Below are positions 56,702-64,000 of a stretch of 64,000 bases of DNA, one piece after another. The position numbers were made by a program, and so were the translations under genes. Below the pieces are notes generated by a model that saw only the letters and a program-made list of their open reading frames with translations, ran no database searches and had not been told where the DNA came from. The stretch's first letter is position 1. Every line of letters begins with the position of its first letter. The DNA comes from JBGQBN01 sp041494805 (lineage in GTDB: Bacteria; Acidobacteriota; Terriglobia; Terriglobales; Acidobacteriaceae), in the NCBI GenBank assembly GCA_041494805.1, contig JBGQBN010000012.1, positions 1 through 64,000 of the forward strand, read 5' to 3'.

Positions 56702-57944
56702 TCATCATCCGGAATGGAAGTACGTGTTCTATTGGGCTGCTGGCGAACTCTACGTTCCCGAATATCGGACTCGAACTGATCAGGAAAAGAATCCGGTCAC
56801 GGTTCTGAGAGAGGTATTGTCTCCAGAAGTGTAGCAGGTAGAGATAATCCTTGTTGTGGAGCCCGGCCTTCTCGCTAATAAGCCTCGCTTTACGCTCCGC
56901 TGGTGGCATTTGCTGCGGGAAGGTGAAGTGCCAATCCGGTTCAACTTGAAGAAACGTTTCACGGTGCTCATGAGCAAATGAGAGCTTCACCGCATGATGC
57001 TTCCGCTCTAGTTTACCGTCAGTGTTTTGAACGTAAATCAGTGTCCGCTCTTCCTGCTTTCCCTGGAGCGACAAATAGGTAAATTTGTTTGTCGATGGCT
57101 TACTCAATAGCGACAGTGGGAAGAAGAATCTCTCTCGCCGCCAGTCGAGTCCGCGCCTGAACATAGTCATGTCTCTGCAAAGATTGAGGAGTTCGGTCAA
57201 TATCGGTGCTGCTATATCGCTCGCGATGCGCGGAGTTCCCTTCAGCTTGTCGCAATAGTAACCCAATTCACACTGGCTCTTTCGGATGTCTGCGAAAGAA
57301 TAGAGCAGGCCATCGTTAACGGTAAATGCGTACTGTTGCTGAAGCCGTGCCACTATTTGTGACTTCTGCTCGAACGATGTTGGCGCGACCCAAACCGGCG
57401 GCAACGGAAGAGCGGGAAATCGATTGCTGAAAGCGAGCTCGGTTACGTTCTCTTCCAAGCTGATAAAGCCATAATGAAATTCTCCCCGTGCAACCTGTTC
57501 TAGGACAGGGAGCGTTTCCGAGGTTAAGAGATCTAGCTTCTTGTGGAACTCGATTATTCTTGTTTCCTGCGTGCCGATTAGCAGGTTTGGATGAACCCGA
57601 AGATGATCGCGAATGTCCTTCCAAAAGACACTTTGTGTTAAGGGCTCGTAAAACAGGAGGGCGATCTGTACGTTGGATTGGTACCAGTGCTGCAGGTACT
57701 TGGACTCAATACGCACACGAAGCACCTCATCAGTTTCTGACGAGATGTAACTTCGACCCGCTTTCAATTGACACTTGAGAAAAAGGCCGGTTCGAGACAC
57801 CCCATGGACGACCTCGATCTCAGCATCGATGCCTGACTTGTCTTTCGCCTGCAGAGCAAAATCCCAGTTGTGAGAGTGACAGATTGTCGAAACCGCCGCG
57901 ATGCTCTCATCTTCCAATTGCTCTTGAGGTAATTTCTTCAGCAT
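56658..57944 (-). CDS. DUF4365 (DREN-type nuclease)-APAZ protein, SPARDA partner
   Basis: 428 residues. The N-terminal 110 residues form a DUF4365/PD-(D/E)XK domain: EDESIAAV, WDFALQAKDKSGIDAEIEVV with Asp40, then FLKCQLKAG with Gln59-x-Lys61. The remaining 310 residues are consistent with an APAZ domain, the module that pairs with short pAgos in place of N-PAZ. Gene order, overlap with the pAgo and domain content match SPARDA systems, in which the DREN effector degrades DNA collaterally once the pAgo is activated by invader transcripts or plasmids. A TATACT box lies about 25 bp upstream (57968-57973, minus). GC in sampled lines is about 45-50%, against about 58-60% around it. Confidence 0.85.
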   Translation of the reverse strand: MLKKLPQEQLEDESIAAVSTICHSHNWDFALQAKDKSGIDAEIEVVHGVSRTGLFLKCQLKAGRSYISSETDEVLRVRIESKYLQHWYQSNVQIALLFYEPLTQSVFWKDIRDHLRVHPNLLIGTQETRIIEFHKKLDLLTSETLPVLEQVARGEFHYGFISLEENVTELAFSNRFPALPLPPVWVAPTSFEQKSQIVARLQQQYAFTVNDGLLYSFADIRKSQCELGYYCDKLKGTPRIASDIAAPILTELLNLCRDMTMFRRGLDWRRERFFFPLSLLSKPSTNKFTYLSLQGKQEERTLIYVQNTDGKLERKHHAVKLSFAHEHRETFLQVEPDWHFTFPQQMPPAERKARLISEKAGLHNKDYLYLLHFWRQYLSQNRDRILFLISSSPIFGNVEFASSPIEHVLPFRMMNDYFGPKRAVGQDG

Positions 57945-58093
57945 GCTTAATCGTAGCTCGACTCACAAGTATATCCCTACAGGAGTTCATACGACCTGCG
58001 GCGATGCCATACCTCGCCGCGCAGCGTTTGCCCGTTGTCAAGAGAGTTACATGGTTGGGGCTGATGCCAGCCGAGCGGTAGACAGGGTGAGTC

Positions 58094-58945
58094 CTACTGA
58101 ATCTGGATTACGCTTTCGCCTGCACTGGCTTTGATCTCGTCTACTCGCGCGATGACCTTGCGGGCGAATTCGTAGAGTGACTTGGCGGGTGCGGAGTCTT
58201 CTCCTTCGAGCACCGTGGGCTTGCCGCTATCGGTGGCCTTGCGGATATCGGGATCAAGCGCCACCGCTCCCAGGTACGCCACCCCGAATTGCTGGGCGGT
58301 TTTTTCGGCTCCGCCGCGGGAGAAAATATCCGTCTCCTGGTGGCAGTGGGGACAGACGAAGAAGCTCATGTTCTCGACCATGCCCACGACGTCCACCTTC
58401 ATTTGGCGGAACATTTCGATGGCTTTGCGGGCGTCCTGCAACGAGACATCGGATGGCGTGGAGACGATGATCGCGCCCGTGAGTGGCACAGTCTGAATGA
58501 GCGAGAGCGATACATCGCCCGTGCCTGGAGGCAGGTCCACGACTAGATATTCGAGCTCACCCCAGTCTACCGAGCCGAGGAACTGTTTGATGATGGAATG
58601 CAGCATGGGGCCGCGCCAGATCAGCGGTTTGTCACCAGGATTGAGGAAACCCACGGAGATAACTTTGAGCCCTTGAGTTTCCAAAGGCTGGAGACGGTTA
58701 TCGCCGGAAACTTTCGGCTGAGCGCTGATGCCCAGCATGAGCGGTACGTTGGGGCCGTAAACGTCTGCGTCGAGCAATCCGACTTTGTGTCCCAGCTTGG
58801 CCATGGCGACGGCCAGGTTCACGGCTAGCGTCGTCTTTCCGACTCCGCCCTTGCCGGAGCCGACGGCGATGATCGCGTCCACACCAGGCAGGGGTTGCGG
58901 GCCCTGGGGTTGTTGTCCGGGACGTGGGAGCATGGGGGAATTCAA
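58094..58945 (-). CDS. Mrp/ApbC-type P-loop iron-sulfur carrier
   Basis: 283 residues from a TTG at 58945, with AAGGTGA upstream. The deviant Walker A GSGKGGVGKTT, switch I LLDADVYGPNVPLML and switch II VVDLPPGTGD are complete. The C-terminal CPHC motif (FFVCPHCHQETDIF) holds the bridging [4Fe-4S] cluster between two monomers. It lacks the N-terminal DUF59 domain found in many Mrp proteins. It delivers Fe-S clusters to apoproteins. The longer frame to 59005 has no good start signal. Confidence 0.92.
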   Translation of the reverse strand: MNSPMLPRPGQQPQGPQPLPGVDAIIAVGSGKGGVGKTTLAVNLAVAMAKLGHKVGLLDADVYGPNVPLMLGISAQPKVSGDNRLQPLETQGLKVISVGFLNPGDKPLIWRGPMLHSIIKQFLGSVDWGELEYLVVDLPPGTGDVSLSLIQTVPLTGAIIVSTPSDVSLQDARKAIEMFRQMKVDVVGMVENMSFFVCPHCHQETDIFSRGGAEKTAQQFGVAYLGAVALDPDIRKATDSGKPTVLEGEDSAPAKSLYEFARKVIARVDEIKASAGESVIQIQ

Positions 58946-59101
58946 GGAATCACCTTTGCTTGGCCTATCGATTATACAGAGAGCTGAGAGTTCAGCATTT
59001 AGCATTTAGCCAATCCAGGTTCGCAATGGTTACAGCAAAAGATCTCAGGAATAGCCGCGGAGATTCTTCCTAGCAGAGTGCTGACTGCTGAGTGCTACTT
59101 C

Positions 59102-59860
59102 CTACACGGCTAGATACCCGCCATCCACCGGGAACACGGCCCCCGTCACCCATGACGACTCGTCGCTGGCGAGATAGACTGCCATTCCCGCAATATCTTC
59201 CGGCTGGCCGAGACGGCCGATGGGGTGCACGGCGATGCGCTCCCGCCGCACGGCTTCCGGGTCGGGAGCTTTGTTGATGACGGCGGCGGTCAGATCGGTC
59301 TCGACAAAAGCTGGGCAGATGGCATTCACGCGAATATGTTCGTGTCCGTGATCGATGGCCATGCACTTGGTGAGCAGGACAACGGCGCCCTTGGACGGCG
59401 CGTACGATGCCCGGTTGCGGGCTCCATTAATTCCGAGAACGGAGGCGATGTTGATGATGGAACCGCCTCCAGCCTTGCGCAGCTGCGGTAGGACAGCTCG
59501 AGAGAGCAGCCAGACACCGCGGACGTTGATGTCGAAGGTCTGGTCCCATTGCTCTTCTGTGATCTGCTCGGCTGTCCCGACGTGCAGAACACCCGCATTG
59601 TTGACCAGGACATGGAGTCCGCCGAAGCGAGCTACGGTCTGCTCGACCACGCGAGTGATTTCCTGCTTTTTCGAGACGTCGGCTGGGAGTACGAGCGCGG
59701 AATCGCCGATTTCGTGGGCGACGTGTTCGAGCCGATCCTTACGGCGTCCTACCAGCATGATTTTCGCGCCTTCGCGTGCGAGGGCAATGGCACAGGCGCG
59801 GCCGATGCCGGTACCCGCTCCAGTGACGATGGCGACTTTGTCTTTCAAGCGGGAGTTCAT
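59102..59860 (-). CDS. Short-chain dehydrogenase/reductase
   Basis: 252 residues of classical SDR type. The cofactor motif TGAGTGIG (13-20) and NNAG (87-90) are present, and the catalytic residues are Ser140, Tyr153 and Lys157 (YAPSK). Arg39/Arg40 after the second strand (VGRRKD) points to NADP(H). The C-terminal ITGAVFPVDGGYLAV-type end fits FabG-like dehydrogenases. It probably reduces or oxidises a ketone or hydroxyl; the substrate is unknown. No operon partner overlaps it. Confidence 0.9.
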   Translation of the reverse strand: MNSRLKDKVAIVTGAGTGIGRACAIALAREGAKIMLVGRRKDRLEHVAHEIGDSALVLPADVSKKQEITRVVEQTVARFGGLHVLVNNAGVLHVGTAEQITEEQWDQTFDINVRGVWLLSRAVLPQLRKAGGGSIINIASVLGINGARNRASYAPSKGAVVLLTKCMAIDHGHEHIRVNAICPAFVETDLTAAVINKAPDPEAVRRERIAVHPIGRLGQPEDIAGMAVYLASDESSWVTGAVFPVDGGYLAV

Positions 59861-59968
59861 GCTCGCAATAGTCTAGAACAGGTCTCGTACGGTTCCACAC
59901 TGGGGCAAAAAGAGACGCAGCAAGCTGCGTCTCTACAGAGAGGGATGCATTTTGAATGCAACCGCCGC

Positions 59969-60475
59969 CTACCCCAGCTTGTTTCGGCGGCGCTCCAGTT
60001 CGTCGCGGCGGATTTCCCGGCGGCGGCCGGCGTCTTCGTAGCGGCGCCTTTGCTCATCGCTTTCTGGAACGACGGCCGGGACCGGCAGGTGGCGTCCGCC
60101 ACCGTCCACCGCCACAAAGGTCAAGTAGGCCGAACTGACGTGCTGGCAGCTATCAATGAGGTAGTTCTCCACCCACACTTTTACTCCGACTTCCATCGAG
60201 GTATGGAACACGCGGTTCACGGAGGAGCGCAGGATGACCAGGTCTCCGACGTGCACCGGGACCCAAAAATCCATGTGATCGATGGAGGCGGTGACCACGT
60301 AGTGTCGGGAATGGCGATGCGCCGCCAGGGCGCCAGCGAGGTCAATCCAGTGCATGAGGCGTCCGCCGAGCAGCGCGCCCAGCGGGTTGGCGTCGTTGGG
60401 GAGAACGATTTCGGTCACTTCGGACTGCGAGTCGCGGACAGGCCGCGGCATCATGAGGTCATCGGACTGGTTCAT
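59969..60475 (-). CDS. Acyl-CoA thioesterase (hotdog fold, YciA/BACH type)
   Basis: 168 residues from ATG 60475, which overlaps the TGA of the upstream gene as ATGA. The hotdog pattern is clear: EIVLPNDANPLGALLGGRLMHWID with the catalytic-type Asn and Asp, then VTASIDHMDFWVPVHVGD and the final strand SAYLTFVAVD. The C-terminus is an Arg/Glu-rich helix. Such enzymes cleave acyl-CoA to the free acid and CoA; the chain length is not evident. Translation is probably coupled to the Cys-rich protein. Confidence 0.88.
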   Translation of the reverse strand: MNQSDDLMMPRPVRDSQSEVTEIVLPNDANPLGALLGGRLMHWIDLAGALAAHRHSRHYVVTASIDHMDFWVPVHVGDLVILRSSVNRVFHTSMEVGVKVWVENYLIDSCQHVSSAYLTFVAVDGGGRHLPVPAVVPESDEQRRRYEDAGRRREIRRDELERRRNKLG

Positions 60476-60921
60476 CGGTTTACGCTCGAGGGAGAGTCCG
60501 CGGGGGCGGACCGGATTCTGCGGAGCAGATAGGACTCCAAGTAACACTCCGCCATTTTCTGGATGCGTGGGTCGGGATGCGTGGAAACCCACCGCCCGAG
60601 AGCCACATCGTATTCCAAGGTGCCGTGGCCGGCAGGACGGTGGCCAGTCTCGCAAACGAACCACAAGAACAACTGCGCGCCCCGATCACTGGCGAGGGAA
60701 AACCGTACCGCGTCACAGGTACGTTCCCTGGGCAGGCGCGTGCAGTTGGCCGCGTACCCGAGGTTGCAAAGTGCTCTCAGTTCCACGTCCGTGGGCTGGG
60801 AGCCCTCATGGCCGGGGGCGGAACAGGTACCGCTCCAGCCGCCGCCCAAGGGGAGCCGCGAAGGATGGAGCCAGGGACCGCCTTCCAGCTTGCACGTGGG
60901 CATGAAGAACGGGCAGGCCAA
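60472..60921 (-). CDS. Conserved Cys-rich protein, coupled to the thioesterase
   Basis: 149 residues starting MACPFFMPT. Cys residues occur as CPFF (3), CK (10), TCSAPGH, CNLGYAANC and later FVCETGH. The pattern GGGWSGTCSAPGHEG with CNLGYAANCTRLPRER looks like a conserved motif block, and four of the Cys could bind zinc or an Fe-S cluster. No known activity can be assigned. The ATGA overlap with the thioesterase start suggests that the two are made together. Confidence 0.7.
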   Translation of the reverse strand: MACPFFMPTCKLEGGPWLHPSRLPLGGGWSGTCSAPGHEGSQPTDVELRALCNLGYAANCTRLPRERTCDAVRFSLASDRGAQLFLWFVCETGHRPAGHGTLEYDVALGRWVSTHPDPRIQKMAECYLESYLLRRIRSAPADSPSSVNR

Positions 60922-61047
60922 CGATCAAGATCCTCCTTGCCGGATGATGGCCATTGTACTCGTGGCAAAAGATGCTCGCTAGTGGCGCGCGGAATGCCCT
61001 GGGGCCGTAGTAACCTCTGAACTGCAGCTGAGAACAGGGAACATTCT

Positions 61048-61356
61048 ATGGACCGCATCGCGATGCTCACTGAGATTTTGGCACAGAATTCCGACGACCC
61101 CTTCGCGCGCTATGGCCTGGCCATGGAGCACTCGAAGGCTGGCGAGGTTGAGCGGGCATTGGAGGAGTTCGGGAAACTTCTGGCAACCCATCCGGATTAC
61201 ACGGCAGGTTATTTCATGGCAGCCCAGACGCTGGCGAAGGCCAATCGCACGGACGAGGCAAAGAAGATGCTAAACGGTGGCATTGCCGCAGCGAAGAAAT
61301 CCGGCAACGCCCACGCTCAGTCGGAGATGGAAGCGATGCTGGCGGAGCTGGGATAA
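61048..61356 (+). CDS. Small TPR-like protein
   Basis: 102 residues with an AGGGAA ribosome-binding site. Two to three TPR-like helix pairs are visible: DPFARYGLAMEHSKAGEVERALEEF, TAGYFMAAQTLAKANRTDEAKKM and AHAQSEMEAML. It is probably a scaffold of protein contacts. It stands alone. Confidence 0.75.
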   Translation: MDRIAMLTEILAQNSDDPFARYGLAMEHSKAGEVERALEEFGKLLATHPDYTAGYFMAAQTLAKANRTDEAKKMLNGGIAAAKKSGNAHAQSEMEAMLAELG

Positions 61357-61467
61357 TTCCTTAGACTTCCGATTTCCAAGTGCTGACATTCGACTTTTAC
61401 GTGGTCTTCAATTGGCAATCGGCAACCGAAAACTTCACGATTCTCTCCGCCGTTCGTAGTTCTGCTT

Positions 61468-62274
61468 TCATTCCACGCGCCGCGCCATTTTCAGCATCCC
61501 CCATTCCACCAAACCCGGGAATAGCTGATAAAGCTTGATCACCGGATGCATCGTCCAGGGCACGATCACTTCCCGCTTCTGCTTCAGATATCCGCGTAGC
61601 ACGGCGCGGGCGACGCGCTCTGCGCTGATCCCACGGGCAGCGGATGGCCGCACCTGCTTCAGTTCCCTCCCCTTGATAACGTTGGCGCCGAAGGCAGTGC
61701 GCACGTAGCCGGGGCACACCGTCATCACGTGGATGCCAGAACTCTTCAGTTCCACTCGCGCGGCTTTGCTAATCGCGTTCATGGCAAACTTGGTCGCGCT
61801 ATAGGCTGCGTGGAATGGCAGCGGGATATGTCCGGCGACACTTGAAATGTTGATGATCATTCCCCAGCCTTGCTGCTTCATCACCGGGACCACGGCCTGC
61901 ATGGCGGCGACCGTACCGAAGAAGTTGGTATCGAACAGGTCGTGGCAGGCGGCCATCTCCATCTGAGCGACGGAATCCAGCAGCCCGTGGCCGGCGTTGT
62001 TTACCCAGACATCGATGCGGTCAAAATGGTGCAGAGTGAGGCCGAGAACGCGATCAATCTCCTCGCGGTTGCGCACGTCGCAGGAGAGGGCGAGGGTGCG
62101 GGCGGTGTCGCCGATTCGTCCGCGGGCCGCTTCGGCTCGTCCGGCATCACGTGAGAGCAGGACTACGCTCGCGCCCTGATCGGCAAAGATCCGGGAGATC
62201 GCCTCTCCGATGCCCATGGAGGCGCCCGTTACCACCACGATCTTCCCGGAAAGTTCTGCTTTGTTGGAGCCCAT
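61468..62274 (-). CDS. Short-chain dehydrogenase (membrane-associated type)
   Basis: 268 residues. TGASMGIG (16-23), NNAG (92-95), Ser144/145, Tyr158 and Lys162 (YSATK) give a complete SDR active site. The hydrophobic C-terminal stretch (VIKLYQLFPGLVEWGML) suggests a membrane-associated or long-chain lipid substrate. It lies convergent with the TPR gene and divergent from the Lon-N gene. Confidence 0.9.
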   Translation of the reverse strand: MGSNKAELSGKIVVVTGASMGIGEAISRIFADQGASVVLLSRDAGRAEAARGRIGDTARTLALSCDVRNREEIDRVLGLTLHHFDRIDVWVNNAGHGLLDSVAQMEMAACHDLFDTNFFGTVAAMQAVVPVMKQQGWGMIINISSVAGHIPLPFHAAYSATKFAMNAISKAARVELKSSGIHVMTVCPGYVRTAFGANVIKGRELKQVRPSAARGISAERVARAVLRGYLKQKREVIVPWTMHPVIKLYQLFPGLVEWGMLKMARRVE

Positions 62275-62376
62275 GCCGAGCTTTTATTCTCCCTGGGGTG
62301 CCAAGTCAAGACGCCAATTGAAGCACAGGCGTACAATCCCTAAAACGTACGCGCGCTGCGCCCTTGCCGGAGGCCC

Positions 62377-62991
62377 TTGGTGAGCATACTCCTGCCGCTG
62401 TTTCCCCTCGAGGTGGTTCTGCTTCCCGGTGCGTCCTTGCCGCTGCACATCTTCGAGCCGCGCTACAAAGAGATGATCTCGGAATGCCTGGAGCAGAAAA
62501 AGCAGTTCGGTGTGGTGCGGAGCAAAGACGAGGGAGTTGCCGACATCGGCTGTACGGCGGAAATCCTCAACGTCACCAGGAAACATGCTGATGGCCGCAT
62601 GGATATCATGACCCAAGGCCGTGAACGCTTCGAAGTGATACACGTCAACCAGGAACGTTCTTTCCTACAAGCGGAGGTCCTGTATCTGCAGGATGAGGCG
62701 GGCAGCGCTACGAAGGACGAAGTGGCGCAGGCCGTGAAATTGCACGGCGAGATCATGAGCCTGGCGGGAGCAGAAGCGGAGACATCGTTCGAAATCGATG
62801 GCTCACGGCTGTCGTTTCATCTCGCCGGGTCGCTTCCGCTCGATCTCGATTTCAAACAGACTTTATTGGGCATGAAATCGGAAGCCGAGCGCGTGCAGGC
62901 CGTCATTACCTACTTCGAAGCAATCTTGCCCAACTTGCGGCGGGCAGTACATATTCGCAAGAGGGCCGGCGGCAATGGGCACGGAGTGTGA
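62377..62991 (+). CDS. Lon N-terminal substrate-binding domain protein
   Basis: 204 residues from TTG 62377 (GTG 62380 is equally possible), with GGAGG upstream. LPLFPLEVVLLPGASLPLHIFEPRY is the hallmark of the stand-alone Lon-N (LON substrate-binding) family. There is no AAA+ or protease domain. The second half is a helical bundle. The function is unknown; it may present substrates to proteases. Confidence 0.88.
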   Translation: MVSILLPLFPLEVVLLPGASLPLHIFEPRYKEMISECLEQKKQFGVVRSKDEGVADIGCTAEILNVTRKHADGRMDIMTQGRERFEVIHVNQERSFLQAEVLYLQDEAGSATKDEVAQAVKLHGEIMSLAGAEAETSFEIDGSRLSFHLAGSLPLDLDFKQTLLGMKSEAERVQAVITYFEAILPNLRRAVHIRKRAGGNGHGV

Positions 62992-63107
62992 CCTGCGAGC
63001 GCGCGGCCACACTCTCCAGGTGAATCCATCACAGCAGACTGTGTTGAGAGCGGGGGTATAATCGAAGCCAGAAGCTGGTCTGTCTTTCGCTCTGGGGGTT
63101 TTCCATC

Positions 63108-64000
63108 ATGAGTTTTCCCCGAACGCTCGGTGAACTCCGCCACAGTCCATTTTCCCAAGCACGGTTGAGCACCCGGCGGGTGAAGGACGAGTTGCGCGAG
63201 AACCTGGTAGTGAAACTCCGTCTGGGCGGACCGATTTTCCCCGGCATTGTGGGCTATGACGACACCGTGGTGCCGCAGATCATTAACGCCATTCTTAGCC
63301 GGCATAATTTCATTTTGCTCGGATTGCGCGGCCAGGCCAAGAGCCGCATCCTGCGCGCTCTGACTACCTTGCTTGATCCCCAAACACCGTATATCGCTGG
63401 ATGTGAGATCCACGACAATCCCTATTCTCCGATTTGCCGCCGTTGCCGCGAGGAGATCGCGAAGCATGGTGACGACACTGCAATCGCTTATCTCACGCCG
63501 GAAGAGCGCTACGTGGAGAAACTGGCGACGCCGGATGTCACCATCGCCGACCTGATTGGCGACATTGATCCCATCAAGGCGGCGCGGGGCGGGCACGAAC
63601 TCAGCAGTGAATTTACCGTGCACTACGGGCTGCTGCCACGGGCAAATCGCGGCATCTTCGCTATCAATGAACTGCCGGATCTGGCGGGCAAGATTCAGGT
63701 TGGCTTGTTCAACATCATGCAGGAAGGCGACGTGCAGATTAAGGGTTATCCCATTCGCCTGCCGCTTGATGTTGCGATGGTGTTCAGCGCCAACCCCGAG
63801 GACTACACGGCGCGCGGCAAGATCATCACGCCGTTGAAAGATCGTATTGGCTCCGAAGTTCGGACGCACTATCCAACAACCATCGAAGAAGGAATCGCCA
63901 TCACGTCGCAAGAAGCCTGGATCCAGCGCGACGGATACCGGCTGCATGTTCCCAAGTACGTGCATGAGGTCATCGAGCGAATCGCGTTTGGGGCCCGCGA
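63108..64000 (+). CDS. MoxR/ChlI-like AAA+ ATPase, partial
   Basis: The frame opens at ATG 63108 and runs to the window edge (297 codons seen). It resembles magnesium-chelatase subunit I/MoxR ATPases, with the ATP site in LLGLRGQAKSR (a deviating Walker A that keeps Gly, Lys and Ser), Walker B GIFAINELPDL, and sensor-1-like VMVFSANPEDYTARG. Extra Cys in GCEIHDNPYSPICRRC may bind zinc. Such ATPases work with von Willebrand-factor-A partners to activate enzymes; a partner might lie beyond the edge. Confidence 0.85.
   Translation, partial: MSFPRTLGELRHSPFSQARLSTRRVKDELRENLVVKLRLGGPIFPGIVGYDDTVVPQIINAILSRHNFILLGLRGQAKSRILRALTTLLDPQTPYIAGCEIHDNPYSPICRRCREEIAKHGDDTAIAYLTPEERYVEKLATPDVTIADLIGDIDPIKAARGGHELSSEFTVHYGLLPRANRGIFAINELPDLAGKIQVGLFNIMQEGDVQIKGYPIRLPLDVAMVFSANPEDYTARGKIITPLKDRIGSEVRTHYPTTIEEGIAITSQEAWIQRDGYRLHVPKYVHEVIERIAFGAR

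Noticed and set aside
62910..63965. 351-codon minus-strand frame over the MoxR/ChlI-like ATPase
   Set aside because: The plus frame encodes a convincing AAA+ protein; the minus frame has no domain.

Overview
The window looks like chromosome of an acidobacterium (Acidobacteriota, probably class Terriglobia; the assignment is inferred from gene content and no rRNA is present). The pointers are GC-rich coding, giant Pkn-type kinases fused to beta-propeller or TPR sensor parts, a CadC-like regulator next to an Oar-type TonB receptor, choice-of-anchor-D and GloVer repeat proteins, and a broken REP-associated transposase with REP hairpins.

Layout. 1-8.5 kb: end of a membrane protein, a kinase/beta-propeller protein, a tandem four-haem cytochrome, a 63-aa protein, a receiver-PilZ protein, a double cupin, and five copies of a hairpin repeat scattered between them. 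8-8.45 kb is a scar where two 3'-truncated genes collide. 8.5-18.2 kb: a secreted ASH-repeat protein and a hydrolase, divergent from a wHTH-TPR regulator and a TonB-dependent receptor. 18.3-18.7 kb: a serine-recombinase remnant abutting an initiator tRNA gene. 18.7-24.4 kb: a peroxiredoxin whose peroxidatic position is an in-frame UGA (probable selenocysteine), an acyl-CoA ligase, and a decahaem cytochrome/outer-membrane barrel pair of the MtrA-MtrB type. 24.4-31 kb: REP/RAYT debris, a GloVer-repeat protein, a secreted HNH-like protein, small membrane proteins and a membrane pyrophosphatase. 31-37.3 kb: a second receptor kinase framed by 63-bp direct repeats, then an ABC exporter with an ATP-grasp ligase. 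37.4-52.8 kb: core genes (rho, an omega-like protein, the ComM/YifB ATPase, a histidine kinase, thiolase) and the heat-shock operon hrcA-grpE-dnaJ-rsmE-helicase with a CIRCE operator. Inside this block is a compact unit that encodes only a 13-residue polylysine peptide.

54.2-57.9 kb is the most notable accessory segment. It is a three-gene, tightly overlapping, lower-GC operon encoding a DUF4365(nuclease)-APAZ protein, a catalytically dead short prokaryotic Argonaute, and an additional stand-alone DUF4365 nuclease-like protein. The first two match the SPARDA defence architecture; the third gene is not part of the described two-gene system. 58-64 kb returns to housekeeping: an Mrp-type Fe-S carrier, two SDRs, a Cys-rich protein coupled to an acyl-CoA thioesterase, a TPR protein, a Lon-N protein, and a MoxR/ChlI-like ATPase cut by the window edge.

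Functional themes are redox and electron transfer (four-haem cytochrome, porin-cytochrome conduit, selenoperoxiredoxin, proton pump), sensory kinases and regulators, protein quality control, and antiviral defence. Everything here comes from reading sequence and translations by eye; no database search was run.
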